A program made the position numbers and the translations under genes. From Nocardioides acrostichi (GTDB lineage Bacteria; Actinomycetota; Actinomycetes; Propionibacteriales; Nocardioidaceae): DNA of 64,000 nucleotides. Each line of letters starts with the position of its first letter. Position 1 is the first letter of the stretch. Below are positions 7,271-18,422 of the stretch, in pieces. Under the pieces are notes generated by a model, which was not told the DNA's origin, searched no databases, and was given only the letters and a program-made list of their open reading frames with translations. The stretch covers positions 1 to 64,000 of the forward strand of contig NZ_JADIVZ010000015.1 of assembly GCF_015319165.1 (NCBI RefSeq), given 5' to 3'.

Positions 7271-8572
7271 ATGACAGCGCGCGCGGGCATCGTCGTGACC
7301 GGCACCGAAGTGCTCACCGGCCGGGTGGCCGACGCGAACGGCCCGTGGCTGGCCGAGGCCCTGCGCGGACGGGGCGTCGACGTGGGCCGCGTCGTCGTGG
7401 TGGGCGACCGGCCCGACGACCTGGCCGCCGCCGTCGGGTTCCTGGCAGGTGAGGGTGGCCACGACCTCGTCATCACCACCGGCGGCCTCGGTCCGACCGC
7501 CGACGACCTCACCGCCCGCGTGGTGGCGCAGGTCCAGGGGCGCGCACTGCGCCTCGACGAGGGGCTGCGGGCGCTGATCGACGACATCGTGCGCCGGATC
7601 GCGGACGAGCGCGGTTGGCAGGGACCGCTCGGCGACGCCCTCGACGAGGGCACTCGCAAGCAGGCTCTCGTGCCCGACGGCGCCACCTGGCTGCACCCCA
7701 CCGGCACCGCTCCGGGGCTGGTCGTGCCACCGACCGGGGCGGGGGCGCCGGTGGTCGTGCTCCCCGGCCCGCCCGGTGAGCTGCGGGCGATGTGGGACGC
7801 CGTCCTCGTCGACCCGGTCGTGACGTCGGCGCTGGCGGGCGCCGAGCCGCTGGAGCAACGCACCCTGCGCATGTGGGGGCCGCCCGAGGCCGAGCTGGCG
7901 GTCGTGCTGCGCGAGCACGGGGAGCAGCACTCCATGGCCGGCCTCGAGGTGACCACCTGCCTGCGAGGTGGCGAGCTCGAGGTCGTCACCCGCTACTCCC
8001 CCGCGGCTGCCGGGGCCTACGCCGACCTGGAGGCGACCCTGCTGGAGAGGTTCGCCGACACCTTGGTGAGTGCCGACGGGCGCAGCGTCGACGAGGTCGT
8101 GGCCGACGCGCTGCGCGCCGGCGGTCTCACGGTCGCGACGGCCGAGTCGTGCACCGCCGGCTTGCTCGCGGGCCGGTTCGCCGACCGGCCGGGCTCGTCG
8201 GCCTACCTGCTCGGCGGCCTGGTGACCTACTCCAACGAGGCGAAGACGGCACTCCTCGACGTCCCGGCCGCCCTCATCGAGCGGGTGGGAGCCGTGAGCG
8301 AGGAGGTCGCGCTCGCGATGGCCGCCGGCGCCCGCGCGCGTCTGGGTGCCGACCTCGGGTTCGGTGTCACCGGCGTCGCCGGACCCGACGGCGGCACGGC
8401 CGACAAGCCGGTCGGGCTCGTGCACGTGGCGCTCGTCGGCACCCTGCCCGACGGCACCGCGGTCTCCGAGCATCGACGTCTGCGGCTGCCCGGCGACCGG
8501 ATGAGCGTCCGGGCACGCACCGTGACCACGTGCCTGCACCTGCTGCGCGGCGTACTCACGTCGAGATCCTGA
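7271..8572 (+). CDS. cinA: CinA: competence/damage-inducible protein A, nicotinamide-nucleotide amidase
   Basis: 433 residues, the usual length of two-domain CinA. Residues 1 to about 170 form the MoCF/molybdopterin-binding-like domain, with G-T-E-V-L-T-G-R and TTGGLGPTADDLT. The C-terminal third is the CinA amidase domain, starting at TVATAESCTAGLLAGRFADR, with Y-L-L-G-G-L-V-T-Y-S-N-E-A-K and GVTGVAGPDGGTADKPVG. The domain hydrolyses nicotinamide mononucleotide to nicotinate mononucleotide in pyridine-nucleotide salvage, and the N-terminal domain acts as an ADP-ribose-type pyrophosphatase in studied members. ATG at 7271 is six bases after TAGGGT (7259-7264), a likely leaderless promoter. Usual actinobacterial neighbours (pgsA, recA/clgR) are absent here. 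Confidence 0.93.
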   Translation: MTARAGIVVTGTEVLTGRVADANGPWLAEALRGRGVDVGRVVVVGDRPDDLAAAVGFLAGEGGHDLVITTGGLGPTADDLTARVVAQVQGRALRLDEGLRALIDDIVRRIADERGWQGPLGDALDEGTRKQALVPDGATWLHPTGTAPGLVVPPTGAGAPVVVLPGPPGELRAMWDAVLVDPVVTSALAGAEPLEQRTLRMWGPPEAELAVVLREHGEQHSMAGLEVTTCLRGGELEVVTRYSPAAAGAYADLEATLLERFADTLVSADGRSVDEVVADALRAGGLTVATAESCTAGLLAGRFADRPGSSAYLLGGLVTYSNEAKTALLDVPAALIERVGAVSEEVALAMAAGARARLGADLGFGVTGVAGPDGGTADKPVGLVHVALVGTLPDGTAVSEHRRLRLPGDRMSVRARTVTTCLHLLRGVLTSRS

Positions 8573-8608
8573 CGCCACGGAGGGTGGCCGGGCTCACACC
8601 GGGCGAAA

Positions 8609-8623
8609 GTTGCGACTCGCAAC
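8609..8623. promoter_or_regulatory. Perfect inverted repeat upstream of the DHA2 exporter, putative operator
   Basis: GTTGCGA-C-TCGCAAC is a perfect 7+7 palindrome with one central base, 51 bases upstream of the MFS start at 8675. Symmetric sites of this size are typical for TetR- or MarR-type repressors of drug exporters. No such regulator gene is in the window, so the partner is unknown. Assignment is inferred from symmetry and position. Confidence 0.5.
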
Positions 8624-8674
8624 GATCTCTGACTTGATGGTGCTTCGATCCCTAGTGAGAGACGTGTTTAATCC

Positions 8675-10108
8675 ATGGTCACCGCCCCCCGCGCCAGCAC
8701 TCCGACCCTGAGCGTCGTCGCGCTCTGCTTCGGCGGCCTCGCCGCGTCCCTGACCCAGACGATGGTCATCCCGATCCAGGCGCAGTTCCCGCAGCTGCTG
8801 GGCACCAGCCCGGCCAACGCGGCCTGGGTCATCACCGTCACCCTCCTCGCAGGCGCCGTGACCATGCCCGTGTCGGGTCGACTCGCGGACATGGTCGGCA
8901 AGCAGCGCATCGTCGTGCTCACCACGGTGGCCCTGCTGGTCGGCTCGATCGTGTGCGCCCTCTCGGACTCGCTGCTGCCGATGCTCGTGGGTCGCGGCAT
9001 CCAGGGCGTCTCCATGGGCTTCATCCCCGTCGGCATCGCCCTGCTCCGTGAGATCGTGCCGCCGCGCCTGGCAGGCTCCGCCGTCGCCGCCATGAGCGCC
9101 ACCCTCGGCGTCGGTGGCGCCATCGGGCTCCCCCTCGCGGCCTGGATCGTCCAATCCGGCAGCTGGCACGCACTCTTCTGGGTCTCCGCCGCCGTCGCCG
9201 CCGCGGTGCTCGTCGCCGTCCTCACCCTCGTGCCACACGTGCACGACGCTGCGCCGGGAAGGTTCGACGTGGCGGGTGCGATCGGGCTGGTCTTGGGCCT
9301 CAGCGCGTTCCTCGTGGGTCTCTCCAAGGCGAGCGTGTGGGGCTGGAGCTCCGGCCGCACCCTGGGATTCATGCTCGGCGGCGTCGCGGTGCTGCTCGTG
9401 TGGGGCATGGCCGAGCTGCGCGTCGCCGAGCCCCTGGTCGACCTGCGCACCACCGCTCGGCTGCCGGTGCTGCTGACCAACCTCGCGGCGGTGGCCGTCG
9501 GCATGGGGATGATGGCGCAGGCGGTGATCGTGCCCCAGTTGCTCGAACTCCCCGACGCGACCGGCTACGGACTCGGCCAGACCATCCTCCAGGCCGGTCT
9601 GTGGATGGCGCCCGGCGGCCTGATGATGATGCTGTTCGCCCCGGTCTCGAGCCGGCTGATGGGCACGATCGGGGCCAAGGCGACCCTCATGATCGGCGCC
9701 GGTGTGCTCGGCGCCGGCTACCTCCTGGCACTTGGACTCACCTCGGCCCCCTGGCAGCTGGCCGTGGCGTCCGTCGTCATCAGCATCGGTGTCGGCATCG
9801 GCTATGCCGCCATGCCCACTCTCGTGCTCGACGCCGTGCCGCTGCGCGAGGCCGGCTCGGCCGTGAGCGTGAACACCCTGATGCGCTCGGTCGGCACCAC
9901 CTCGGCAGCGGCCCTCATGGGTACGGTCCTCACGAGCTCGACGACCGCGGCCGGAGTCCCGACCGAGGGCGCGTTCTCGGCATGCTTCGTGGTCGGTGCC
10001 GTGGCCGCCTTCACCGGCGTCGCCATCGCGGCCTTCATCCCGCGCCGCTCGACCCGGCACGACGTCCCGGTGCCGGCCGCCCACGAGCCGGCGGTCGCGT
10101 CTCGGTAG
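8675..10108 (+). CDS. MFS transporter, DHA2 (EmrB/QacA-like) family
   Basis: 477 residues, almost wholly hydrophobic helices; the length and pattern fit the 14-helix DHA2 drug:proton antiporters. Family marks are the first-loop motif A-like G-R-L-A-D-M-V-G-K-Q-R, a helix-5 motif-C-like region ATLGVGGAIGLPLAAW, and L-I-Q-S/V-Q-S-G-S-W-H-A-L-F-W in the extracellular loop. The protein sits in the cytoplasmic membrane and probably exports a hydrophobic compound using proton-motive force. ATG at 8675 starts V-T-A-P-R-A-S after the initiator Met. A perfect palindrome at 8609-8623 suggests repressor control, so expression may be inducible by the substrate. It stands alone, with cinA upstream and an unrelated PLP enzyme downstream. 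Confidence 0.88.
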   Translation: MVTAPRASTPTLSVVALCFGGLAASLTQTMVIPIQAQFPQLLGTSPANAAWVITVTLLAGAVTMPVSGRLADMVGKQRIVVLTTVALLVGSIVCALSDSLLPMLVGRGIQGVSMGFIPVGIALLREIVPPRLAGSAVAAMSATLGVGGAIGLPLAAWIVQSGSWHALFWVSAAVAAAVLVAVLTLVPHVHDAAPGRFDVAGAIGLVLGLSAFLVGLSKASVWGWSSGRTLGFMLGGVAVLLVWGMAELRVAEPLVDLRTTARLPVLLTNLAAVAVGMGMMAQAVIVPQLLELPDATGYGLGQTILQAGLWMAPGGLMMMLFAPVSSRLMGTIGAKATLMIGAGVLGAGYLLALGLTSAPWQLAVASVVISIGVGIGYAAMPTLVLDAVPLREAGSAVSVNTLMRSVGTTSAAALMGTVLTSSTTAAGVPTEGAFSACFVVGAVAAFTGVAIAAFIPRRSTRHDVPVPAAHEPAVASR

Positions 10109-10118
10109 GTTGAGAGGC

Positions 10119-11177
10119 GTGTCCCTCGCGACGCCCTACCTGCACATCGACCTCCCCCAACTGCGCATCAACGTACGCCGCGCCGCCGACCAGGCGGCGC
10201 TGGTCGGCGTCGCCCTGCGCCCGCACGCCAAGACCCACAAGTCCGCCGAGGTGGCCCGACTCCAGCTCGCCCACGGGGCCGTCGGCCTGACCGTCGCCAC
10301 CGTCGGCGAGGCCGAACACTTCGTGCGCCAGGGGTGCCGTGACGTGTTCATCGCCTTCCCCGTCTGGGTCGACGAGGGGCGTGCCACCCGATTGCGTGAC
10401 CTGCGCGACCAGGCAGACCGGTTGGCGATCGGAGTCGACTCGGTGGAGTCGGCCGGCAACGCCGGTCGCCGGCTGGGCCACACCGGCATCGAGGTTCTCG
10501 TCGAGGTCGACTCCGGCCATCACCGCACCGGCGTCGCTCCCGAGCAGGCGGGCGTCGTGGCCCGGGCCGCCCAGCGTGCCGGCCTCCCCGTGCGCGGCGT
10601 CTTCACCTTCCCCGGCCACGGCTACGGCCCGGGTGGGTCGGAGGCCGCGGCCCACGACGAGCGGACGGCGCTCGAGACGGCGCGCGACAGTATCCAGCAG
10701 GTCGGCATCGAGGAGCCCGTGCTCTCCGGCGGCTCCACCCCGACCCTCGCGGCGAGCCTCACCAGCCGCGCGGCCACGGAGCTGCGCCCCGGTGTCTACG
10801 TGTTCGGCGACGCCCAGCAATGGGAGCTCGGCATCTTCGAACCGGACGACATCAGCCTCACCGTGCACGCCACCGTGGTCAGCCACGCGGGCGGTCGAGT
10901 CGTGCTCGACGCCGGATCCAAGACGCTCGGCGCCGACCGAGCGGCGTACTCCAGCGGGTACGGCCGCCTGCTCGAGCACCCCGAAGCGCGGATCGTCACG
11001 CTCTCCGAGCACCATGCGGTCGTCCAGATGCCCGGTCCGCGCCCCGCCCTCGGCTCGCTGGTGTCGGTCGTGCCGAACCACGTGTGCTCTGCGGTGAACC
11101 TCGCCGACACCTTCTGGGTCGCCGAGCCCGGCGGTCTGCGCGCCTGGCCGGTCGGGGCGCGCGGTCTGCACACCTGA
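10119..11177 (+). CDS. Alanine racemase-fold, D-threonine aldolase / D-serine dehydratase-like enzyme
   Basis: 352 residues. The N-terminal PLP barrel carries LRPHAKTHKS with the expected Schiff-base lysine near 38, plus G-L-T-V-A-T-V-G-E-A-E. The C-terminal D-serine-dehydratase-like domain has the PNHVCSAVNL motif, whose His (near 321) and Cys (near 323) bind zinc in DSD1/D-threonine aldolase relatives. The reaction is probably metal-assisted cleavage or dehydration of a D-beta-hydroxy amino acid; which one cannot be said. GTG at 10119 follows TAGGTT (10106-10111) by seven bases. The frame extends upstream into the MFS gene, and that part is not believed. The gene sits 10 bases downstream of the exporter on the same strand but appears to have its own promoter. 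Confidence 0.82.
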   Translation: MSLATPYLHIDLPQLRINVRRAADQAALVGVALRPHAKTHKSAEVARLQLAHGAVGLTVATVGEAEHFVRQGCRDVFIAFPVWVDEGRATRLRDLRDQADRLAIGVDSVESAGNAGRRLGHTGIEVLVEVDSGHHRTGVAPEQAGVVARAAQRAGLPVRGVFTFPGHGYGPGGSEAAAHDERTALETARDSIQQVGIEEPVLSGGSTPTLAASLTSRAATELRPGVYVFGDAQQWELGIFEPDDISLTVHATVVSHAGGRVVLDAGSKTLGADRAAYSSGYGRLLEHPEARIVTLSEHHAVVQMPGPRPALGSLVSVVPNHVCSAVNLADTFWVAEPGGLRAWPVGARGLHT

Positions 11178-11231
11178 GCCGCGCCAGGAGCGGTGCGTGC
11201 AGTTCGGGAGGGCGCCACTACGCTCCGCCCC

Positions 11232-11912
11232 ATGCCCTCCCGCGCACTCGCGACGCCCCTGACGCTGGCCGCCACCCTCGTGCTCGCCTCGGCGCTCACC
11301 GCCTGCGGCTCCGACGACGGCTCGACGGCGTCCGCGTCGACGACGTCGTGCGACTACCCCACCGGTGGTCAGTCGGCCGCGAAGCCCGTCGACCCGCCGT
11401 CGTCCGATGCGCCGGACTCCGGCGAGGTGGCGGTCGACTTCGCGACCGACCAGGGCGACTTCACCGCGACCCTGAACGCCGCCGCCGCGCCCTGCACGGT
11501 GAACAGCTTCGTGTCGCTGGCCGACCAGGGCTACTTCGACGACACCTCGTGCCACCGGCTCACGACCCAGGGCATCTACGTCGTGCAGTGCGGAGACCCC
11601 ACCGGCACCGGGGGCGGTGGCCCCGGCTACACCGTCCCAGACGAGTACGACGGTAGCGAGAAGTACCCCGCCGGCACCCTGGCCATGGCGAACACCGGGC
11701 AGCCCGACACCGGCGGGAGCCAGTTCTTCATGGTCTACCGCGACACCGACCTGCCGCCCCAGTACACGGTGTTCGGCACCGTCGACGCCGACGGGCTGGC
11801 GGCGCTGGAGAAGGTGGCGAAGGGCGGTGTCGGGCAGGAGGTCTTCGGGCCCGGCGACGGCGTGCCTGCCGTCCCCTTGACCTTCACCTCGGTCACGCCA
11901 CGACAGCAGTAG
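11232..11912 (+). CDS. Cyclophilin-type peptidyl-prolyl isomerase, lipoprotein
   Basis: 226 residues. The N-terminus is a lipoprotein signal, TLVLASALTAC, with the lipidated Cys near 25, then a Ser/Thr/Gly-rich linker. From about residue 60 a cyclophilin domain follows: N-S-F-V-S-L-A-D-Q-G-Y-F-D-D-T-S-C-H-R-L, GTLAMANTGQPDTGGSQFFM, and Y-T-V-F-G-T-V. It should catalyse cis-trans isomerisation of X-Pro bonds outside the membrane, assisting folding of exported proteins. The catalytic Arg position in the H-R-L segment is kept. ATG at 11232 is seven bases after TACGCT (11219-11224). The stop codon TAG leads straight into a terminator hairpin. Confidence 0.9.
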   Translation: MPSRALATPLTLAATLVLASALTACGSDDGSTASASTTSCDYPTGGQSAAKPVDPPSSDAPDSGEVAVDFATDQGDFTATLNAAAAPCTVNSFVSLADQGYFDDTSCHRLTTQGIYVVQCGDPTGTGGGGPGYTVPDEYDGSEKYPAGTLAMANTGQPDTGGSQFFMVYRDTDLPPQYTVFGTVDADGLAALEKVAKGGVGQEVFGPGDGVPAVPLTFTSVTPRQQ

Positions 11913-11939
11913 GCCCCGCCCGGCGTACCGGACGGGGCC
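11912..11939. terminator. Bidirectional hairpin terminator between convergent genes
   Basis: A 12-base arm GGCCCCGCCCGG and its partner CCGGACGGGGCC flank a CGTA loop, with one mismatch. It starts on the last base of the cyclophilin stop codon and lies 18 bases from the stop of the convergent S55 gene. No T-run follows on the plus strand, as is common in high-GC actinobacteria. Confidence 0.75.
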
Positions 11940-11956
11940 CACGAGGTGAAGCGAGG

Positions 11957-13750
11957 TCAGCAGCCGCGGCAGTCGACCGGACCGCCCTTGCCGCCCACCT
12001 CGACGCCGTAGAACTTGCCCCCACCCACGGGGGTCGTGGCGTCACCGGCGGGCACACCCTCGACGACCCGGCCACCGTTGCGGCGCAGGCGCAGGTTGAA
12101 GGCGACGTCGGTGTTCTTCGGCGCCTTGGCGTAGGCGTCGATCACGTCGGAGACCGACTTGGCGCGGTAGACGTTGGTGTAACTGTTCAGGCCGCCGAAC
12201 ACCGAGAGGAAGCCGGAGCGGGCCCGCGGACCGACCTTCGTCGACCAGGGAACCTTGGACTCGGTGCCGTCCGGCGCCTCGAGCACGGCGCGCAGCTTGA
12301 GCAGCTTGCCGGGCATCGCCACGATCGGGTTGCGCCGGTTGTTGACCTTGTGCCACTTGCCACCGCGGAACTGCTCCACGCGCTGGACCTTGAGCTTGTC
12401 CGTGGAATCGCTGATGTTCGCGACCTCGGAGACGGAGTTCACCGTGACGCCCTCGAGGGTGGAGAGCGCGTAGGCGGCGTCGGCAGGCTCGAAGGCGCTC
12501 TCGATGGAGATGTCGCCGCGCGAGACGTAGGTGTCGTCGACCAGGAGCTGGAACGGCTCGCCGTTCTCGTCGGTGCCGTCGACCTGCCACTGCATCGCCG
12601 AGGTGCCGCCCTGGACGCCGTCGAGCACGCGGTCGGTGTTGGCCAGGTGCTCGGAGAAGGTCACGTCGGCGGTGGCGTCGGGGAGGTACACGTCCGAGCT
12701 GCCGGCCCGCTGGCTGGTGCCGTGCGTGACATCGGAACTGATCGTGGCGTGCTCGGGCGCCTCTCCGAACAGACCGGTGATGCCGGAGAGGCGGTCCTGG
12801 GTGATGGTGCCCGTGGCCGGGGCGATGTTGGCGACCTTGAAGGGCGAGCCGAGGCTGTCGGGCTGCACGTAGATCGCGTCGGCCGGGTGCAGGCCGAGCG
12901 TGGTCTCGCCGGTGAAGGTGAAGGGGTGCCCGAAGCCGACGACCTCGCCCTGGCACACCTCGGTGGCCGTGCCGACGCCACCGTAGGTGACATCGCCGTA
13001 GGCGATGGTGGCGGCGAGGTTGCCGCCGGCGACGATGTCGTCGGAGGACGCAGCCCGCTCGACGCCGACCTGACCGGCGCTGAAGGTCTTGTCGGTCAGG
13101 TACGGCTTGTCGAGCTTGCTGCTGCGCTGTGCGGCCTTGTCGAGGCGGGCCTGGCTCAGCCCGGTGACGCCCATCGGCATCTTGAGCTGACTGAAACCCT
13201 GCGAGGCCTGCTCGCGGGTGGCGTCACCTTGCGCGGCGATGGTCTTCGCGGCGGGCTTGCCGACGGCCACCTTGGCCGGGGCCTTCGCGTCGGGGTGCGA
13301 GGAGAGGTAGCGCTGCATCTCGGAGAACGGCGTGACACCCGCGATGGGCGAGGGGCCCCACGAGAGGCCGTACGCGACGGCGCCGATCAGCTGACCGTCG
13401 ATGTAGACCGGCGAGCCGGACATGCCCTGCCAGATGCCGCCCGCCCGCTCGATCGCCGGGGAGTCGAGGTCGACCATGATCATGTCGAGACCCGGCGCGA
13501 TGCCGTCGGTGATCGTGCCGAGCACGGTGCCCGTGAACTGCTCCGGCGTGGTCCCGGTCTCGACGGTGAGGCCGGTCACCTCGTCGTCCTTCTGCAGTTG
13601 CGAGGTGTCGTAGGCCGGCGTGCAGTCCCCGGCGGGGTCGGCCGCGTGAGCCGACGTGGTGGCAGCGCCGAGGCCGCCGAGCATGAAGCCGCCGGCGACG
13701 GCAGTGGCAGCCAGGGAACGTCCCCGGCGCCGGGTGGTAGCACGCGTCAT
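11957..13750 (-). CDS. Secreted SpoIVB-type S55 peptidase domain protein (permuted order)
   Basis: About 597 residues with an N-terminal signal peptide (RRRGRSLAATAVAGGF, then S-A-H-A-A). The S55 serine motif GMSGSPVY is near 109, in GIWQGMSGSPVYIDGQLIGA, with candidate nucleophile Ser111. A GEVVGFGHPF block with candidate His near 275 follows. In Bacillus SpoIVB (from memory) the GH block comes before GMSGSP, so the order is reversed here, and the PDZ domain is absent. The C-terminal 250 residues hold beta-rich sequence of unknown role. The likely role is an extracellular serine protease or a structural relative; the substrate is unknown. ATG at 13750 has a good AGGAAGG seven bases upstream, better than the upstream ATG at 13768. 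The gene is convergent with the cyclophilin across a shared terminator. Confidence 0.82.
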   Translation of the reverse strand: MTRATTRRRGRSLAATAVAGGFMLGGLGAATTSAHAADPAGDCTPAYDTSQLQKDDEVTGLTVETGTTPEQFTGTVLGTITDGIAPGLDMIMVDLDSPAIERAGGIWQGMSGSPVYIDGQLIGAVAYGLSWGPSPIAGVTPFSEMQRYLSSHPDAKAPAKVAVGKPAAKTIAAQGDATREQASQGFSQLKMPMGVTGLSQARLDKAAQRSSKLDKPYLTDKTFSAGQVGVERAASSDDIVAGGNLAATIAYGDVTYGGVGTATEVCQGEVVGFGHPFTFTGETTLGLHPADAIYVQPDSLGSPFKVANIAPATGTITQDRLSGITGLFGEAPEHATISSDVTHGTSQRAGSSDVYLPDATADVTFSEHLANTDRVLDGVQGGTSAMQWQVDGTDENGEPFQLLVDDTYVSRGDISIESAFEPADAAYALSTLEGVTVNSVSEVANISDSTDKLKVQRVEQFRGGKWHKVNNRRNPIVAMPGKLLKLRAVLEAPDGTESKVPWSTKVGPRARSGFLSVFGGLNSYTNVYRAKSVSDVIDAYAKAPKNTDVAFNLRLRRNGGRVVEGVPAGDATTPVGGGKFYGVEVGGKGGPVDCRGC

Positions 13751-13874
13751 CGCGAGCCTTCCTCTCATCCCGGAGGGGTGCCGAGCGCACCCGTCTCGAT
13801 GGTGTTGACGCGGCAGGGACGCCCTTGGTTGCCTCCGGGCTCAGAGAATTTTCAGAAGGTTCTAGGGTCGAGTC

Positions 13875-16369
<2,495 letters not shown>

Positions 16370-16373
<4 letters not shown>

Positions 16374-17203
16374 GCAGCCGGCGTCCGGGCCCGAGTGTGC
16401 GCACCCGGGTCACCGAGACGTTCGCTGACCGCTCCCAGCGTGGCCACGAGGATCGGCTGGCCACCGAGGAGCCGCTCGAGGTCCGGTTGACGTGGCCGGG
16501 GGTGGCGGCCGCGCGGGTGTGGGTCACGATGCGCACGCCGGGGCACGACTTCGAGCTCGCGGCGGGCTGGGTCCGGCACGAGGGGTTGGTCGACGACGCG
16601 CCGGGCGCCATCGCCCGGGTGGCCTACTGCACCGATGCCGACCTGGCTCCGGAGCAGGAGTTCAACGTCGTCACCGTCACCCTGGCCGCTCCCCCGCTAC
16701 GTGACCCGGGGCACCGGCACACCGCGTTGTCGGCGGGCTCGTCGGCCTGCGGGGTGTGCGGAGCCGACAGCGTCGCCGACGCCCTGGCCGTCGCCGGCGC
16801 CCGGCCCTGGGCGGGGGCGCTGCCGGACCCCGCCGTGGTGCTAGCCCTGCCCGACCGGCTGCGGGGGTCGCAACCGCTGTTCGAGCGCACGGGCGGGGTG
16901 CACGCCGCCGCGCTCGTCACCGCCGACGGCGACCTGCTCGTCGTGCGCGAGGACGTCGGTCGTCACAACGCCGTCGACAAGGTCACCGGCGCGCAGGTGC
17001 TCGACGGGCGCTCCCCCGCGGCGGCGTGTCTGCTGGTGAGCGGCCGGGCGGGCTTCGAGCTCGTGCAGAAGGCGGCCTCGGCGGGAGTCGGCTCGCTCGT
17101 CGCGGTCGGCGCCCCCACCTCGCTGTCGGTGCGGTTGGCGCGCGAGCACTCGCTGGCACTGTGGGGCTTCGCCTCGACCGACCGGGCCGTCCGCTACGCC
17201 TGA
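16370..17203 (+). CDS. fdhD: FdhD: sulfurtransferase for formate dehydrogenase maturation
   Basis: 277 residues starting at GTG 16370, overlapping the pepN stop. Family marks are the substrate-facing SSACGVCG with Cys127 and Cys130, the EFNVVTV strand, GGVHAAALV, and VREDVGRHNAVDKV near the C-terminal third. FdhD carries sulfur from IscS to the molybdenum cofactor before it is inserted into formate dehydrogenase. No formate dehydrogenase or molybdopterin gene is in the window, so its client must be encoded elsewhere. The stop at 17203 is followed by about 70 bases before sbcD. Confidence 0.93.
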
Positions 17204-17273
17204 ACGCGAAAGCAGGCGCACCCCCGGCGTGTACGCAGCGGTTGTGTCGGAGGTGACCCCTAGCGTCTGGGAC

Positions 17274-18422
17274 ATGCGGCTGCTGCACACCTCCGACTGG
17301 CACCTGGGCCGGTCCTTCCACCGGGAGGGCATGCTCGAGCACCAGGCCGCGTTCGTCGACCACCTGCTCGAGGTGGTCGAGCACGAGCGGGTCGACGCGG
17401 TGCTGGTCGCGGGCGACGTCTACGACCGGGCGCTACCTCCGGTCGACGCCGTCAGGTTGGCCGACGAGACCTTGGCCCGGTTGGCGGCCTCCCGCGCCCG
17501 CGTCGTCCTCACCAGCGGCAACCACGACTCCGCGCACCGGCTCGGCTTCGGTTCGCGCCTGGCCGACATGGCCGGGGTGCACCTGCGCACCCAGCCGGGC
17601 ACCGTGGGCGCTCCTGTGCTGTTGGCCGACGACCACGGCGAGGTCGCCGTCCACGGACTCCCCTATCTCGACCCGCAGACGGTCGCCCCGCTCTGGGGCA
17701 CCACGGCCTCGCACGCGGCCGTGCTCGGTGAGGCGATGTGCCGGGTGCGCCGGGACCTCGCGGCCCGCCCGGGGGTGCGCTCCATCGTCATGGCGCACGC
17801 TTTCGTCGGTGGCGCTGGGCCCGTGCAGCCCCAGGAGTCCGACTCCGAACGCGACATCTCCGTCGGTGGGGTGTCCCTGGTGCCCACGGGCGTCTTCGAC
17901 GGTATCGACTACACCGCGCTGGGCCACCTCCACGGTCGGCACGTGCTCGGTGACCGGGTGCGCTACAGCGGCTCGCCCCTGGCCTACTCCTTCTCGGAGG
18001 CGGCCCACCGCAAGGGATCGTGGTTGGTCGACCTCGACGCCGACGCCCTGCACGCCGAGTTCGTCGACGCCCCGGTCCCGCGTCGCGTCGCCCGCCTGCG
18101 GGGCACCCTGGAGGAGCTGCTGACCGACCAGCGGCACGCCGCGCACGAGCAGAGCTGGGTGCAGGCCACGCTCACCGACGACGTCCGCCCCACCCAGGCG
18201 ATGGAGCGGCTGCGCCGGCGCTTCCCGCACGCCCTGGTGCTGGCCTTCGAGTCCACCGCGCCGAGCCTCGGGGGCGTCCCCGCTCGCCCCTCGCAGGGTC
18301 GTACCGACCACGACGTCGTCACGGAGTTCTTCTGGACGGTGCGCGGAGCCGGTCCCACCGCCGACGAGGCCGCGCTGCTGCGCGAGGCCGTCGACTCCTG
18401 CTGTGAGGAGTCGAGCGTCTGA
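17274..18422 (+). CDS. sbcD: SbcD nuclease subunit (Mre11-like)
   Basis: 382 residues. The metallophosphoesterase motifs are complete: MRLLHTSDWHLG (Asp8, His10), VAGDVYDRA, TSGNHDSAHR, V-M-A-H-A-F, and GHLHGRH. With SbcC it forms an ATP-dependent complex that cuts hairpins and protein-blocked DNA ends. I start at ATG 17274, just before the first motif; the frame is open upstream to 17229, but a TAGCGT -10 at 17261-17266, seven bases away, supports 17274. The stop TGA overlaps the ATG of sbcC by one base (TGATG), so the subunits are translationally coupled. Confidence 0.95.
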   Translation: MRLLHTSDWHLGRSFHREGMLEHQAAFVDHLLEVVEHERVDAVLVAGDVYDRALPPVDAVRLADETLARLAASRARVVLTSGNHDSAHRLGFGSRLADMAGVHLRTQPGTVGAPVLLADDHGEVAVHGLPYLDPQTVAPLWGTTASHAAVLGEAMCRVRRDLAARPGVRSIVMAHAFVGGAGPVQPQESDSERDISVGGVSLVPTGVFDGIDYTALGHLHGRHVLGDRVRYSGSPLAYSFSEAAHRKGSWLVDLDADALHAEFVDAPVPRRVARLRGTLEELLTDQRHAAHEQSWVQATLTDDVRPTQAMERLRRRFPHALVLAFESTAPSLGGVPARPSQGRTDHDVVTEFFWTVRGAGPTADEAALLREAVDSCCEESSV

